Positions 19,450 through 27,658 of a DNA stretch of 64,000 bases are shown here, piece by piece (positions within the stretch are counted from its first letter, which is position 1; every line of letters begins with the position of its first letter). Where the stretch lies: positions 124,001 to 188,000 of the forward strand of contig NZ_LT607414.1 of NCBI RefSeq assembly GCF_900095225.1, written 5' to 3'. The notes beneath the pieces were generated by a model. The model saw only the letters and a program-made list of their open reading frames with translations. It made no database searches and was not told the DNA's origin. The translations under genes were made by a program, and so were the position numbers. The DNA is from Pseudomonas sp. UMAB-08. GTDB lineage: Bacteria; Pseudomonadota; Gammaproteobacteria; Pseudomonadales; Pseudomonadaceae.

Positions 19450-19464
19450 ACCCTTCAAGTCGAC

Positions 19465-19480
19465 TTGGCACAGCCGTTGC
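19465..19480 (+). promoter_or_regulatory. Sigma-54 promoter of the aldehyde dehydrogenase gene
   Basis: TTGGCACAGCCGTTGC matches TTGGCAC-N5-TTGC at every consensus position. The expected start of transcription is about 12 bases downstream, leaving a 5' leader of about 30 bases before the ATG at 19522. Confidence 0.9.
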
Positions 19481-19521
19481 GAAAGACCTCGCATCCACTC
19501 GAATAACAAGAGGTCACTCCT

Positions 19522-21015
19522 ATGCTGAGCCATTCATCCCTACTCCCCGCCACTGTTGCCTTCATAAAACGCGCGCCCCGCATGCTGATCAACGGCGAGT
19601 GGGTCGAGGCCGCCGACGGCAACGTCATGACGTTGCATAACCCCGCCAGCGGTGAAGTGCTCTGCACTGTGCCCTGCGCGACGCCGGACGATGTCGATCG
19701 CGCGGTACTCGCGGCTCGCCATGCGTTTGATGACTCGGCCTGGAGCCGGACCCGGCCCCGTGAGCGGCAGAACCTGTTGTGGAAACTCGCCGACCTGCTG
19801 GAGCGCGATGCAGAGGTGCTGGCCCAGCTCGAATGCCTGAACAATGGCAAAAGTGCTGCGGTAGCACGGGTAATGGATGTGCAGCTGTCCATCGACTTCC
19901 TGCGCTACATGGCCGGTTGGGCAACCAAGATCGAAGGTTCCAGCGTCGAAGTTTCGATGCCCTTGATGCCCAACGATCAGTTTCACAGCTTTATCCGCCG
20001 CGAGGCCGTGGGGGTGGTGGGCGCTATCGTTGCCTGGAACTTCCCGCTGCTGCTGGCCTGCTGGAAACTCGGCCCGACGCTGGCGACCGGCTGCACTGTG
20101 GTGCTCAAGCCTGCTGACGAAACGCCCATGAGCGCCCTGAAGCTCGCGGAATTGGCACTCGAAGCTGGCTATCCGGCCGGGGTTTTCAACGTGGTAACCG
20201 GCACCGGTATCACTGCCGGTTCCGCCCTAACCCACAATCCGCTGGTCGACAAGCTGACCTTCACCGGCTCCACCGCCGTCGGCAAGCAGATCGGCAAGAT
20301 CGCCATGGACTCGATGACCCGTGTCACCCTGGAACTGGGCGGTAAGTCACCGACCATCGTCATGGGTGATGCGGACCTCGCGGCTGCTGCCGCGGGGGCT
20401 GCCAGCGCCATCTTCTTCAATCAGGGCCAAGTATGCTGCGCCGGTTCGCGGCTGTATGTGCAGCGCAAGCACTTCGATAACGTGGTCGCCGACATCTCGG
20501 ATATCGCCAATGCGATGAAGCTTGGCAACGGCCTGGACCCTAGCGTGGACATGGGCCCCTTGATCTCGGCCCGGCAACAAGAGCGGGTGTCTCGCTACAT
20601 CGAGATGGGCCGTGAGGGCGGTGCGACCATCGCCTGTGGCGGCGAACAGTTCGGGCCGGGCTATTTCGTCAAACCCACCGTGATCGTCGGTGTCGATCAG
20701 AAAAACCCGCTGGTTCAGGAAGAAATTTTCGGGCCGGTGCTGGTGGCGATTCCCTTCGACGACGAAGCCGATGCCCTGCGTCTGGCCAACGACAGTCCCT
20801 ACGGGCTGGGCGCCAGCGTCTGGTCAAACGACCTGGCCGCCGTGCACCGGATGATCCCCCGGATCAAGTCCGGCTCGGTGTGGGTCAACTGCCACAGCGC
20901 GCTCGATCCAGCGCTGCCTTTCGGTGGCTACAAAATGTCCGGGGTCGGCCGGGAGATGGGCTATGCCGCCATCGAGCACTACACCGAATTGAAATCCGTG
21001 CTGATCAAACTGTAA
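19522..21015 (+). CDS. peaE: Aldehyde dehydrogenase, phenylacetaldehyde dehydrogenase type
   Basis: A 497-residue NAD-dependent aldehyde dehydrogenase. The catalytic glutamate is E271 in VTLELGGKSPTIV, the catalytic cysteine is C305 in FNQGQVCCAG, and the cofactor loop is FTGSTAVGKQIG. It should oxidise the aldehyde produced by QHNDH (phenylacetaldehyde or an alkyl aldehyde) to the acid, removing a toxic product. Its sigma-54 promoter and IHF/UAS elements match those of qhpA, so the two are probably induced together. The symbol follows the pea cluster of P. putida U as I remember it; substrate preference is inferred from context. Confidence 0.88.
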   Translation: MLSHSSLLPATVAFIKRAPRMLINGEWVEAADGNVMTLHNPASGEVLCTVPCATPDDVDRAVLAARHAFDDSAWSRTRPRERQNLLWKLADLLERDAEVLAQLECLNNGKSAAVARVMDVQLSIDFLRYMAGWATKIEGSSVEVSMPLMPNDQFHSFIRREAVGVVGAIVAWNFPLLLACWKLGPTLATGCTVVLKPADETPMSALKLAELALEAGYPAGVFNVVTGTGITAGSALTHNPLVDKLTFTGSTAVGKQIGKIAMDSMTRVTLELGGKSPTIVMGDADLAAAAAGAASAIFFNQGQVCCAGSRLYVQRKHFDNVVADISDIANAMKLGNGLDPSVDMGPLISARQQERVSRYIEMGREGGATIACGGEQFGPGYFVKPTVIVGVDQKNPLVQEEIFGPVLVAIPFDDEADALRLANDSPYGLGASVWSNDLAAVHRMIPRIKSGSVWVNCHSALDPALPFGGYKMSGVGREMGYAAIEHYTELKSVLIKL

Positions 21016-21021
21016 GCCAGC

Positions 21022-21057
21022 AACACCCTCCGACAGGCTGACTGCCGGAGGGTGTTT
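21022..21057. terminator. Hairpin terminator between convergent genes
   Basis: A 10-bp stem ACACCCTCCG / CGGAGGGTGT encloses a further CAG/CTG pair, with AA before and TT after. It lies between the aldehyde dehydrogenase stop and the convergent qhpG, overlapping the qhpG stop codon, and so can serve both operons. The T-tract is short. Confidence 0.75.
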
Positions 21058-22351
21058 AAGGGCGGTAGCCCTGGCTGAGCAGCCAACTGCGCACCAAATG
21101 CTCCTGCTCTTTCGACAAGCCCGCCAGCGCCTGCTGCGCGGGCTCTGTTTGCAGACGACGGACCAGGGGCGCCAGCTCGATGCCTTGCAAGTGCCAGACC
21201 CCCAGCGGTTGATCCGCCGTCACCACCACCTCCGCCTCATCCACCAGACCGTCACGCAATACCGGTGCCTGCTGCACGCTGACGGCCGAGAAATCAGCCG
21301 GTTTGTGCGCCAGCTCAGCGTCCGGCCATTGGCGACGCGCCTTCCAGAAAGGTTGATCCTGCCAGCGCTGTTCATCGGCATAGAAATCGCGCCCGATCCT
21401 GGCGAAGCGCAAAAACAACTGTTCGACACGTTGCCGATGAAACTGCTGGGCCAACGCCGCCCGTTCAGGCGCGCGCAATAAGGTGTTGATCACCACGGGG
21501 GCCTGAAGCGCCGAGGACAGTGACTGAAAGATGCCGTTGCCCGACAGCGGGTCCACCGCCATGGCGGCATCACCGACCCGAATCCAGTTATCGCCGCACA
21601 CCTGCGGGCAGAGAATGGCCGTGCTGCTGCGGGCATGCAGGTGCACATCAACCTCGGGACCGTCGGCGAAAAATGCCGTCGCCAACGCCGAGGTCCGGCG
21701 TCTTTCCCGACAGTAGTCGAGCAACTGCGCTTTGCCCGGCAAGTCGGCGCTGGCCACATCCACCGTCAGTTGCCAGTAGCAACATCCATCGGCCTGGCGC
21801 GCCATCCAGACCCAACCCTGCTCGATGCTTTCAACCGCGCTCGCGGTCGCACCCGGCGCGCCCTGCCAGCGGTTGAGCAGGCTGACGGTTTCCGGCCCGC
21901 GCAGGCCTTTGCCCAACGCGGGCGCCTGACGACCGCGTGACTCGACCAGAAAGTCCGCCTGAAGATCGGCGTGGCCTTCAATCTGCACCTGATGCCCCGA
22001 GGCAGACGATTGCACCGCCAGCACACGCCCCTCGATCAGCTCGACACCGGCACGCTGCAGATCCTCGCGCAGACCGCGATCAAACCGTGGGCGATCCAGC
22101 AGCCATTCAATGTTTTGTGCGTGCTGCTGACCATTCCAGGACACCTTGCGCTGAGACGGCAGCGTCGCATCGACCAGCGCATGTTCCAAACCCGCCGCAC
22201 GCAACGCCTCCAGCACCCTCAGCGAGACACCTTCCAGTGCAGGGAAGCGCCGCCACTCGCTGACGATCGAGACGCGGTAACCGAGCCGGCGCAGGCCCAA
22301 TGCAACCGCCGCGCCGGCAGGCCCGGCGCCCAAAATCAGAATCGTACTCAT
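21056..22351 (-). CDS. qhpG: Flavin-dependent monooxygenase for gamma-subunit tryptophan
   Basis: A 431-residue FAD-dependent oxidoreductase of the tryptophan-halogenase/p-hydroxybenzoate hydroxylase type. The dinucleotide motif is GAGPAGAAVALGLRRLGY near the N terminus, and the second FAD motif VGDAAMAVDPLSGNG is in the C-terminal half. In Paracoccus, QhpG dihydroxylates the gamma-subunit Trp that becomes CTQ, using QhpC already crosslinked by QhpD. Its start overlaps the qhpE stop by four bases (ATGA), so it is translationally coupled. It is the last gene of regulator-qhpF-qhpE-qhpG. Without context it could be read as a generic FAD monooxygenase. Confidence 0.9.
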   Translation of the reverse strand: MSTILILGAGPAGAAVALGLRRLGYRVSIVSEWRRFPALEGVSLRVLEALRAAGLEHALVDATLPSQRKVSWNGQQHAQNIEWLLDRPRFDRGLREDLQRAGVELIEGRVLAVQSSASGHQVQIEGHADLQADFLVESRGRQAPALGKGLRGPETVSLLNRWQGAPGATASAVESIEQGWVWMARQADGCCYWQLTVDVASADLPGKAQLLDYCRERRRTSALATAFFADGPEVDVHLHARSSTAILCPQVCGDNWIRVGDAAMAVDPLSGNGIFQSLSSALQAPVVINTLLRAPERAALAQQFHRQRVEQLFLRFARIGRDFYADEQRWQDQPFWKARRQWPDAELAHKPADFSAVSVQQAPVLRDGLVDEAEVVVTADQPLGVWHLQGIELAPLVRRLQTEPAQQALAGLSKEQEHLVRSWLLSQGYRP

Positions 22352-23022
22352 GGCCCGACCCGCCGCTCAGGACCACGGTAACGGGCATGGGCCCGTAGCC
22401 AGTCGATGATTTCCGAGTTAGAGGCGTTCGGTTGTTCAGCCAGGTACGCGGCAATGTGCCCGCTCAACGCCGCGCAACCCAGGCTGGCACCGGACTGCCC
22501 GGCCAATGTGCCACTCACGCACGCGGCGAAATCCGCCTGCGTGCTGTTGAGCCACGACCAATCCTGCTCACCACAGCGCGCATCGCCGGTAACCCGCAAC
22601 ACACCGGGGTAACTCGCCGGAAATACCGCCTCGCCCTGAGCCGGACTTGAGGCGCACAGCAACACCCCACGTTTGAGCGCCGCCGCACAGGCTTCACGCA
22701 ACAGGCTTCGGTCCTGACGCATCCCGAGGCTCAAGTTGATCAGGCGAACTTCGTGCTCAGCCAGCCAACCGATCGCGCTTGAGATTTGCATCGCACTGGT
22801 GACCCCACGTTTATCGAAGACCTGGGCCACGCAAAACTCAGCCTCGGGCGCGCGTCGGCAAATAGCATCGATGATCGCACTGCCATGCCCGAGCTCATCC
22901 TCCAGCGCCTCGTCCTCTGCCAACCCCTGCTCCACCAGCAAGAAACGTCGACTGGCAACCACCCGACGCTGTTGCGCGGGCGAATGGCCGCTGTCGACGA
23001 TGCCGATGCGCACAGGCTGCAT
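22348..23022 (-). CDS. qhpE: Subtilisin-like protease that removes the QhpC leader
   Basis: A compact (224-residue) subtilase with the triad visible as Asp in GIVDSG, His in LGHGSAI and Ser in AGQSGASLGCAALSG. It has no signal peptide or propeptide, so it is cytoplasmic, as known for QhpE, which cleaves the 28-residue leader from the crosslinked gamma subunit. I use the ATG of MQPVRIGIVDSG. Another in-frame ATG at 23040 (MRPESLMQPV) overlaps the end of qhpF but lacks a Shine-Dalgarno site. The stop overlaps the qhpG start. Confidence 0.88.
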   Translation of the reverse strand: MQPVRIGIVDSGHSPAQQRRVVASRRFLLVEQGLAEDEALEDELGHGSAIIDAICRRAPEAEFCVAQVFDKRGVTSAMQISSAIGWLAEHEVRLINLSLGMRQDRSLLREACAAALKRGVLLCASSPAQGEAVFPASYPGVLRVTGDARCGEQDWSWLNSTQADFAACVSGTLAGQSGASLGCAALSGHIAAYLAEQPNASNSEIIDWLRAHARYRGPERRVGP

Positions 23023-23029
23023 AAGGGAT

Positions 23030-24748
23030 TCAGGCCTCATGGACGACTGTCGACGACGTGAGCACGCCGTCCACCATATGGAAACGCAGGTCCGCATCCG
23101 CCAGCGTCGACGGACGATGACTGATCAAAATCCGTGTCCGCCCGGCAAACAGCCGGTCGATGGCGCAAATGACTTCACGCTCGGTGGCTTCGTCTACCGC
23201 CGAGGTGGCTTCATCGAGGACCAGAATCAGGGGGTCTTGCAACAGTGCGCGGGCGATAGCGATTCGTTGTTTCTGCCCACCGGAAAGCTGTTGTCCTCGC
23301 TCGCCGAGCGGGCTGTCGAGGCCTTCGGGCAGGGACTCGATCAGGCTGTCCAGTTGCGCCAGATGAGCGACTTCGGCAATCGCCACACGGCTGGCATTTG
23401 GCGAGCTGTAGGACAGGTTATCCGCCAGACTCCCGCGAAACAGCACGATGTCTTGACTGACCACCGCGATGCGCCGACGTAACTCGAACAGGTCCAGATC
23501 CCTCAGATCACAGCCGTCGAGCAGGACACGGCCGGCTTGCGGATCCTGAAAGCGTTGCAGCAGATCGATCAGCGTCGACTTACCCACCCCGGAACCGCCG
23601 CTCAAGGCGACTTTCAGGCCATAAGGGATACGCGCATCAATGCCCTTGAGGATCGCCGGACGCCCCGGATGGCTGAAGTGCACCGACTGGAACCACACCT
23701 CGCCCGTGGTGGGCATCGGCAGCGGGTGCTCCGGCGTGCTGACCCCCGGCTTTTCACCGCGCAACTCCATGACCCGGCCAAGGCTCACGGTCATGCGCTG
23801 CAGGGCGACATACAGTCCGAGCAGGCTCTGCACCGGGCCGACGGCCATGCCCAGATACGTCGAAAAGGCGATCAACGCGCCGAGCTGCCAAGTGCCCTGC
23901 ACCACCCAATAACCACCGATCAGGAACGCGCAGGCCCGAGACAATGAGGTCAAGGTGCCGGGCACCGCCTGGGTGAAGAATTCAGTCACTTGCAGGCGCA
24001 GCAGTTGAGTCATGTAGCCCTGCCCCAAGGCCTCCAGCCTGCGTGCTTCGCGCTGTTGCTGACCAGCGGCCTGGATGAACTTCATCACGGGCAGGGTTTC
24101 GACCATGAAGGACGACACGTCCGCCGAGCGCTCGCGCAGCTGTTTGACCTCATGCGCGACTTTACGCCGCATCCAGCGCAGCCAGAGGATGTCCAAAGGA
24201 ATCAACACCACGGCCAGCAGTGACAGTTTCCAGGACAGGGCCAATAACATCGCCACCGCGAAGACCAGCCCGATGATGCTGGAGACCGCCGAGAACAGTG
24301 AATCGACGGCAAAGCGCTGGACCTCCGCGACATCGCCATCAAGCCGGGACATCAAGTCGCCAATGCGTCGCTGTCCATAGAACGTCGGCGACAATGTCTG
24401 TAAATGCCGATAAATTTCGTCACGCAACGCGAACAGGATCCGTCCGGACAGTCGCGTATACAGATAACGGTTGATCCCGGATAACACCGTGCCCAGCAGC
24501 CCGGCACCGATCATCAATCCGGCGATCAAGGTCAGCATCGAAAAGTTACGCGCCAGCAAACCATCGTCGATCAGCAACTTGGTCAGCCAGGGTTGCACCA
24601 GCACCAGCAACGAAGCACACAGCGACAGGCCCAACAAACCGCCGATGGCCAGGCGATGCGGACGGACGAAGCCATACAGCCATGTCAACGCGTCGTGGAG
24701 TGCCTGCGGGTCCTTGCTGTCGACCAGCCTGACAATCAATCGCTGCAT
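23030..24748 (-). CDS. qhpF: ABC transporter (fused permease/ATPase) for gamma-subunit export
   Basis: A 572-residue half-transporter: a six-helix membrane domain (residues about 30-320), then an ATPase domain with Walker A SGGSGVGKST (383-392), signature LSGGQ (about 488-492) and Walker B LILVLDEA (about 507-514). In the QHNDH system QhpF exports the processed gamma subunit, which lacks a Sec signal, across the inner membrane. Its ATG overlaps the stop of the activator gene by one base (TGATG) and its end overlaps or abuts qhpE, so all four genes form one tightly coupled unit. Confidence 0.9.
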   Translation of the reverse strand: MQRLIVRLVDSKDPQALHDALTWLYGFVRPHRLAIGGLLGLSLCASLLVLVQPWLTKLLIDDGLLARNFSMLTLIAGLMIGAGLLGTVLSGINRYLYTRLSGRILFALRDEIYRHLQTLSPTFYGQRRIGDLMSRLDGDVAEVQRFAVDSLFSAVSSIIGLVFAVAMLLALSWKLSLLAVVLIPLDILWLRWMRRKVAHEVKQLRERSADVSSFMVETLPVMKFIQAAGQQQREARRLEALGQGYMTQLLRLQVTEFFTQAVPGTLTSLSRACAFLIGGYWVVQGTWQLGALIAFSTYLGMAVGPVQSLLGLYVALQRMTVSLGRVMELRGEKPGVSTPEHPLPMPTTGEVWFQSVHFSHPGRPAILKGIDARIPYGLKVALSGGSGVGKSTLIDLLQRFQDPQAGRVLLDGCDLRDLDLFELRRRIAVVSQDIVLFRGSLADNLSYSSPNASRVAIAEVAHLAQLDSLIESLPEGLDSPLGERGQQLSGGQKQRIAIARALLQDPLILVLDEATSAVDEATEREVICAIDRLFAGRTRILISHRPSTLADADLRFHMVDGVLTSSTVVHEA

Positions 24749-26652
24749 CAGCTGCGCAACTGTTTGAGCTTGCGGTACAGCGTCGCCCGACTGATGCCTA
24801 ACGCGTCAGCGGCGGCCGAAACGTTGCCCTGATGACTGTCCAGGGAATTGCGGATCAATTCGAGTTCATTCTCGCGAATACGGCCGGTTTGAGGACGGTC
24901 ACACGCGCTCAGGTCATCAAGCATGCTGTCGGGCAGGTGCTCCAGCCCCAACTCGCTTTCGCCCTCGTCGCGCATGGCCAACACTGTGCGCAGCACCATC
25001 TCCAACTGGCGTATGTTGCCCGGCCAGTGGTAGCCCGCCAGCAACGATTGCAAATCAGTGGAGAGCTTGACCGTCACATTGCCCAATTTGCCCAACAAGC
25101 TGCTCACCAGCGCATCAAAATCGTCACGCTCACGCAAGGCGGGCAACATCACGCTGATGCCATTCACCCGGTAAAAAAGATCCTCACGGAACTGCTTTTC
25201 CTCAACCTGACGCTTGAGATCGCGGTGGGTGGCACAGATCAGTGCGACGTCGATATCCTGTTCCTCGCCTGCGCCCAACGGTGCGACCTTGCGGTCCTGC
25301 AACACGCGCAGCAAACGGGCCTGGAGCGCCAAGGGCATGTCACCGATCTCGTCGAGAAACAGCGTTCCGCCATGGGCCTGTTGCAGGCGACCAATCATGC
25401 CGCCACGCCGTGAGCCGGTGAAAGCACCTTCGCGATAACCAAACAACTCGGACTCGATCAACCCTTCAGGGATGGCCGCACAGTTCACTGCGATAAACGG
25501 CTTATCGCCGCGCGTACCTGCCCTGTGCAGGGCCCGGGCGATGACCTCCTTGCCGGTCCCCGTTTCGCCCAGCAGCAAAACCGGCAGCTCGTTCGCCAGC
25601 CCTTGGCGTGCCATGCGCAGCGCGCGGGCATACCGACTGTTACCTCCCGCCAGCGCCTCGAGATCGGGTTGCGCCGGGGCCGCTTTCGGCGTGCCCCGGG
25701 GAACACTGGCCACGTTGGGCGAGCGTTGTGGCGCGCGCAGGGCTTTATAGAAGAACTCGCCCTTGGCGGTTTGCAGGCTGCCTATGCTGCCCTGCCGCAG
25801 ACGCGCGAGCAGTTGCAGGCCATCGATGCCCAGAAACTCTTCACAGCGTCGACCCACCAACCCTGCACGAGGCGCACCGAGCAACTGACAGGCATGCGCG
25901 CTGACCGCCAGAATTTTCCCGGTCAAGTCCAATGCCAGCAGGCCCTGCCATGCGGATTCAAGGTATTGGCGACGACTGTGGAAGGCCAGGACGATTTGAT
26001 CCGGATAGGTCGCGTTGAACACGCGGCTTTCAATCTGGGTGACGGCCATGCACAACAGCGCTGTGCTGTCCTGAACGCGCCCTAAAGGGCCTTCGCGGGT
26101 CAGGTCAAGCACACCGAGCAGCTCGCCATGGGGGCTGTGAATCGGCACAGAGGTGCATGAGAAAGGACTCAAGCGATCCAGAAAGTGCTCGCCACAATCG
26201 ATCAATGTCGGACGCGCATCGACCAGCGCAGTGCCCAAGGCATTGGTGCCGCGAGCCGCCTCACTCCAACAGGCACCCAGAGCGATGTCCTGTAAACCGC
26301 TGCCTTTAAGGTCATCGGCGCGACCTTCAAGGGCGAGAATGGTGGCGTCGGCATTGGCCAGAATAATCAGCCCTTCCTTACCTTGCTGAGCCGCCAGGTA
26401 GTCGATCTCCGGCGTCGCGGCGTCGATAAGCAGGCGATTGCTCGCCAACAGCAACTCAAGACTGGCCGTCGACTCCAGCGCGAGCTCGTGTTTGCTATTG
26501 AAATGCACACCGTGGCTGAGACTGCGCCGCCATGAGGCATCAATTTCGGCGCGCAGCACCCCATCGGGCACTTCGCCTTCGCCGTGCAGTGTCTCCCGGG
26601 CCAGCCGGGCTTCGCCTTGTAACTCAGCATTTATTGTTTTTATTAGCGACAT
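24748..26652 (-). CDS. Sigma-54-dependent activator (AcoR-like) of the QHNDH genes
   Basis: A 634-residue activator. Residues 1-210 form a GAF-type sensor region, and 220-300 look PAS-like. The AAA+ domain has Walker A GETGTGKE (362-369), the sigma-54 contact loop GAFTGS (409-414) and Walker B FLDEIGD (432-438). A Fis-type helix-turn-helix ends the protein (about 608-634, SRATLYRKLK). The contact loop ends in Ser instead of the usual Ala. GGAG lies seven bases before the ATG. The two sigma-54-type promoters nearby make it the likely activator of qhpA and the aldehyde dehydrogenase gene, and perhaps of itself. It corresponds to the PeaR role, by inference; the Paracoccus system uses an AraC protein instead. 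Confidence 0.9.
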   Translation of the reverse strand: MSLIKTINAELQGEARLARETLHGEGEVPDGVLRAEIDASWRRSLSHGVHFNSKHELALESTASLELLLASNRLLIDAATPEIDYLAAQQGKEGLIILANADATILALEGRADDLKGSGLQDIALGACWSEAARGTNALGTALVDARPTLIDCGEHFLDRLSPFSCTSVPIHSPHGELLGVLDLTREGPLGRVQDSTALLCMAVTQIESRVFNATYPDQIVLAFHSRRQYLESAWQGLLALDLTGKILAVSAHACQLLGAPRAGLVGRRCEEFLGIDGLQLLARLRQGSIGSLQTAKGEFFYKALRAPQRSPNVASVPRGTPKAAPAQPDLEALAGGNSRYARALRMARQGLANELPVLLLGETGTGKEVIARALHRAGTRGDKPFIAVNCAAIPEGLIESELFGYREGAFTGSRRGGMIGRLQQAHGGTLFLDEIGDMPLALQARLLRVLQDRKVAPLGAGEEQDIDVALICATHRDLKRQVEEKQFREDLFYRVNGISVMLPALRERDDFDALVSSLLGKLGNVTVKLSTDLQSLLAGYHWPGNIRQLEMVLRTVLAMRDEGESELGLEHLPDSMLDDLSACDRPQTGRIRENELELIRNSLDSHQGNVSAAADALGISRATLYRKLKQLRS

Positions 26653-26800
26653 TCAGCGCTCCGAATCGGTCCGCCCAGTGCATCCCCGAGCCACTCCCGG
26701 AGCTGGCGACGAGACACGCAAGCTGTTGAGAATATCTACACCCGGTTCAGGTGGCAGTAAAGAAAAGTTTGCCCGGTCAGGCAGGTGTTCTCTGCAAAGA

Positions 26801-26816
26801 GCAAAACCTGGGCCAA
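26801..26816 (-). promoter_or_regulatory. Sigma-54-like promoter of the activator-qhpFEG operon
   Basis: On the minus strand the site reads TTGGCCCAGGTTTTGC. It matches TTGGCAC-N5-TTGC except for one base in the -24 element (C for A), with correct GG-GC spacing. It is 149 bases upstream of the activator start, so a leader of about 135 bases is predicted. No IHF consensus was seen next to it. Confidence 0.5.
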
Positions 26817-26839
26817 TGGCAAAAGCACGTGGCCCATTA

Positions 26840-26855
26840 TTTACGTTAACGTAAA
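26840..26855. promoter_or_regulatory. 16-bp perfect palindrome, possible operator
   Basis: TTTACGTTAACGTAAA is exactly self-complementary. It lies 24 bases upstream of the sigma-54-like site of the activator operon and 45 bases beyond the stop of the PAS gene. The ACGT-ACGT spacing resembles the motif I recall for LiuR-type MerR regulators of branched-chain catabolism, but no such gene is nearby. Confidence 0.4.
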
Positions 26856-26899
26856 GGTAATAGCAAGTACCGGCTAACAGCCCTTCACGCCGGACCTGC

Positions 26900-27658
26900 C
26901 TACGGAGTGACAATTTCAAAAATAGCACCCTCGATACCCAACACCTCACGGCTGTCCGAATAGATGCCAACACCCTTTTCCCAGACGTTCTTGATCGAGT
27001 TGTCTGCGCAGCGAATCCGGTACCTGAGTTCGTAGGGCTGGTAACGAGTCAAGGCGTATTGAACCTCGCGCCAGACGTAATCCGCATCGTCGGGGTGGAT
27101 CAGGCTGTTATAGGTGCAGTCATGACTGTCCATCAAGCGCTCTGCGGGGTAACCGGTGAGCTGCAGACAGCCAGCACTGACGAACTCCATGGTCCAGTCG
27201 TGGTTGTTGCGGCCGCGATAAATCAGGCCGGGCATGCTGTCCAGCAGGCTGAGGGCGCTGCGTTGACTGGCCTGCAAGGCGATCTCGCGGCGCTTGTGCT
27301 GGGTGATGTCGTTGACCACCAGATAAAACCTGACGTCGCGCCGCTTCAGGCTGATGTCGAACCACCGCAGCTCACCTTGGGGGTGCACGAAACGCAGGCG
27401 CTGATTGAAGGAAATATCAGGGCGGTGGCGCAACTCATACAACGCCTGCCGCCACAGGGAACGGTCTTCCTGGTGCACGTATTCAACCATGTTTCGCTCA
27501 TCGCCCGGCAGCTCCATCAGGTCTGCCCAGGCGGTGTTGTACTGGGTGATCTCGCCGTTGTCAGTGAGCTCTAGCAAGGCGATGGGGAATACATCCATAT
27601 ACTGCAGTGCCTGACGGGTAAATATCGACTCAAGCGTTGACGCGCTGTGCTCGGCCAT
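26900..27658 (-). CDS. Protein with two PAS domains and no output domain
   Basis: A 252-residue cytoplasmic protein containing two PAS folds. The first spans about residues 10-120, with FPIALLELTDNGEITQYNTAWADLM and the PAC-like LRWFDISLKRRDVRFYLVVNDIT. The second spans about 125-250, with GRNNHDWTMEFVSAGCLQLTGYPAERL and ALTRYQPYELRYRIRC. No kinase, GGDEF, EAL, HTH or methyl-accepting domain follows. Its ATG overlaps the stop of the response regulator gene, so it is co-transcribed with the two-component system and probably acts as an accessory sensor or binding partner for it, by inference. The second PAS fits the heme/FAD-type PAS_3 class. Confidence 0.82.
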   Translation of the reverse strand: MAEHSASTLESIFTRQALQYMDVFPIALLELTDNGEITQYNTAWADLMELPGDERNMVEYVHQEDRSLWRQALYELRHRPDISFNQRLRFVHPQGELRWFDISLKRRDVRFYLVVNDITQHKRREIALQASQRSALSLLDSMPGLIYRGRNNHDWTMEFVSAGCLQLTGYPAERLMDSHDCTYNSLIHPDDADYVWREVQYALTRYQPYELRYRIRCADNSIKNVWEKGVGIYSDSREVLGIEGAIFEIVTP

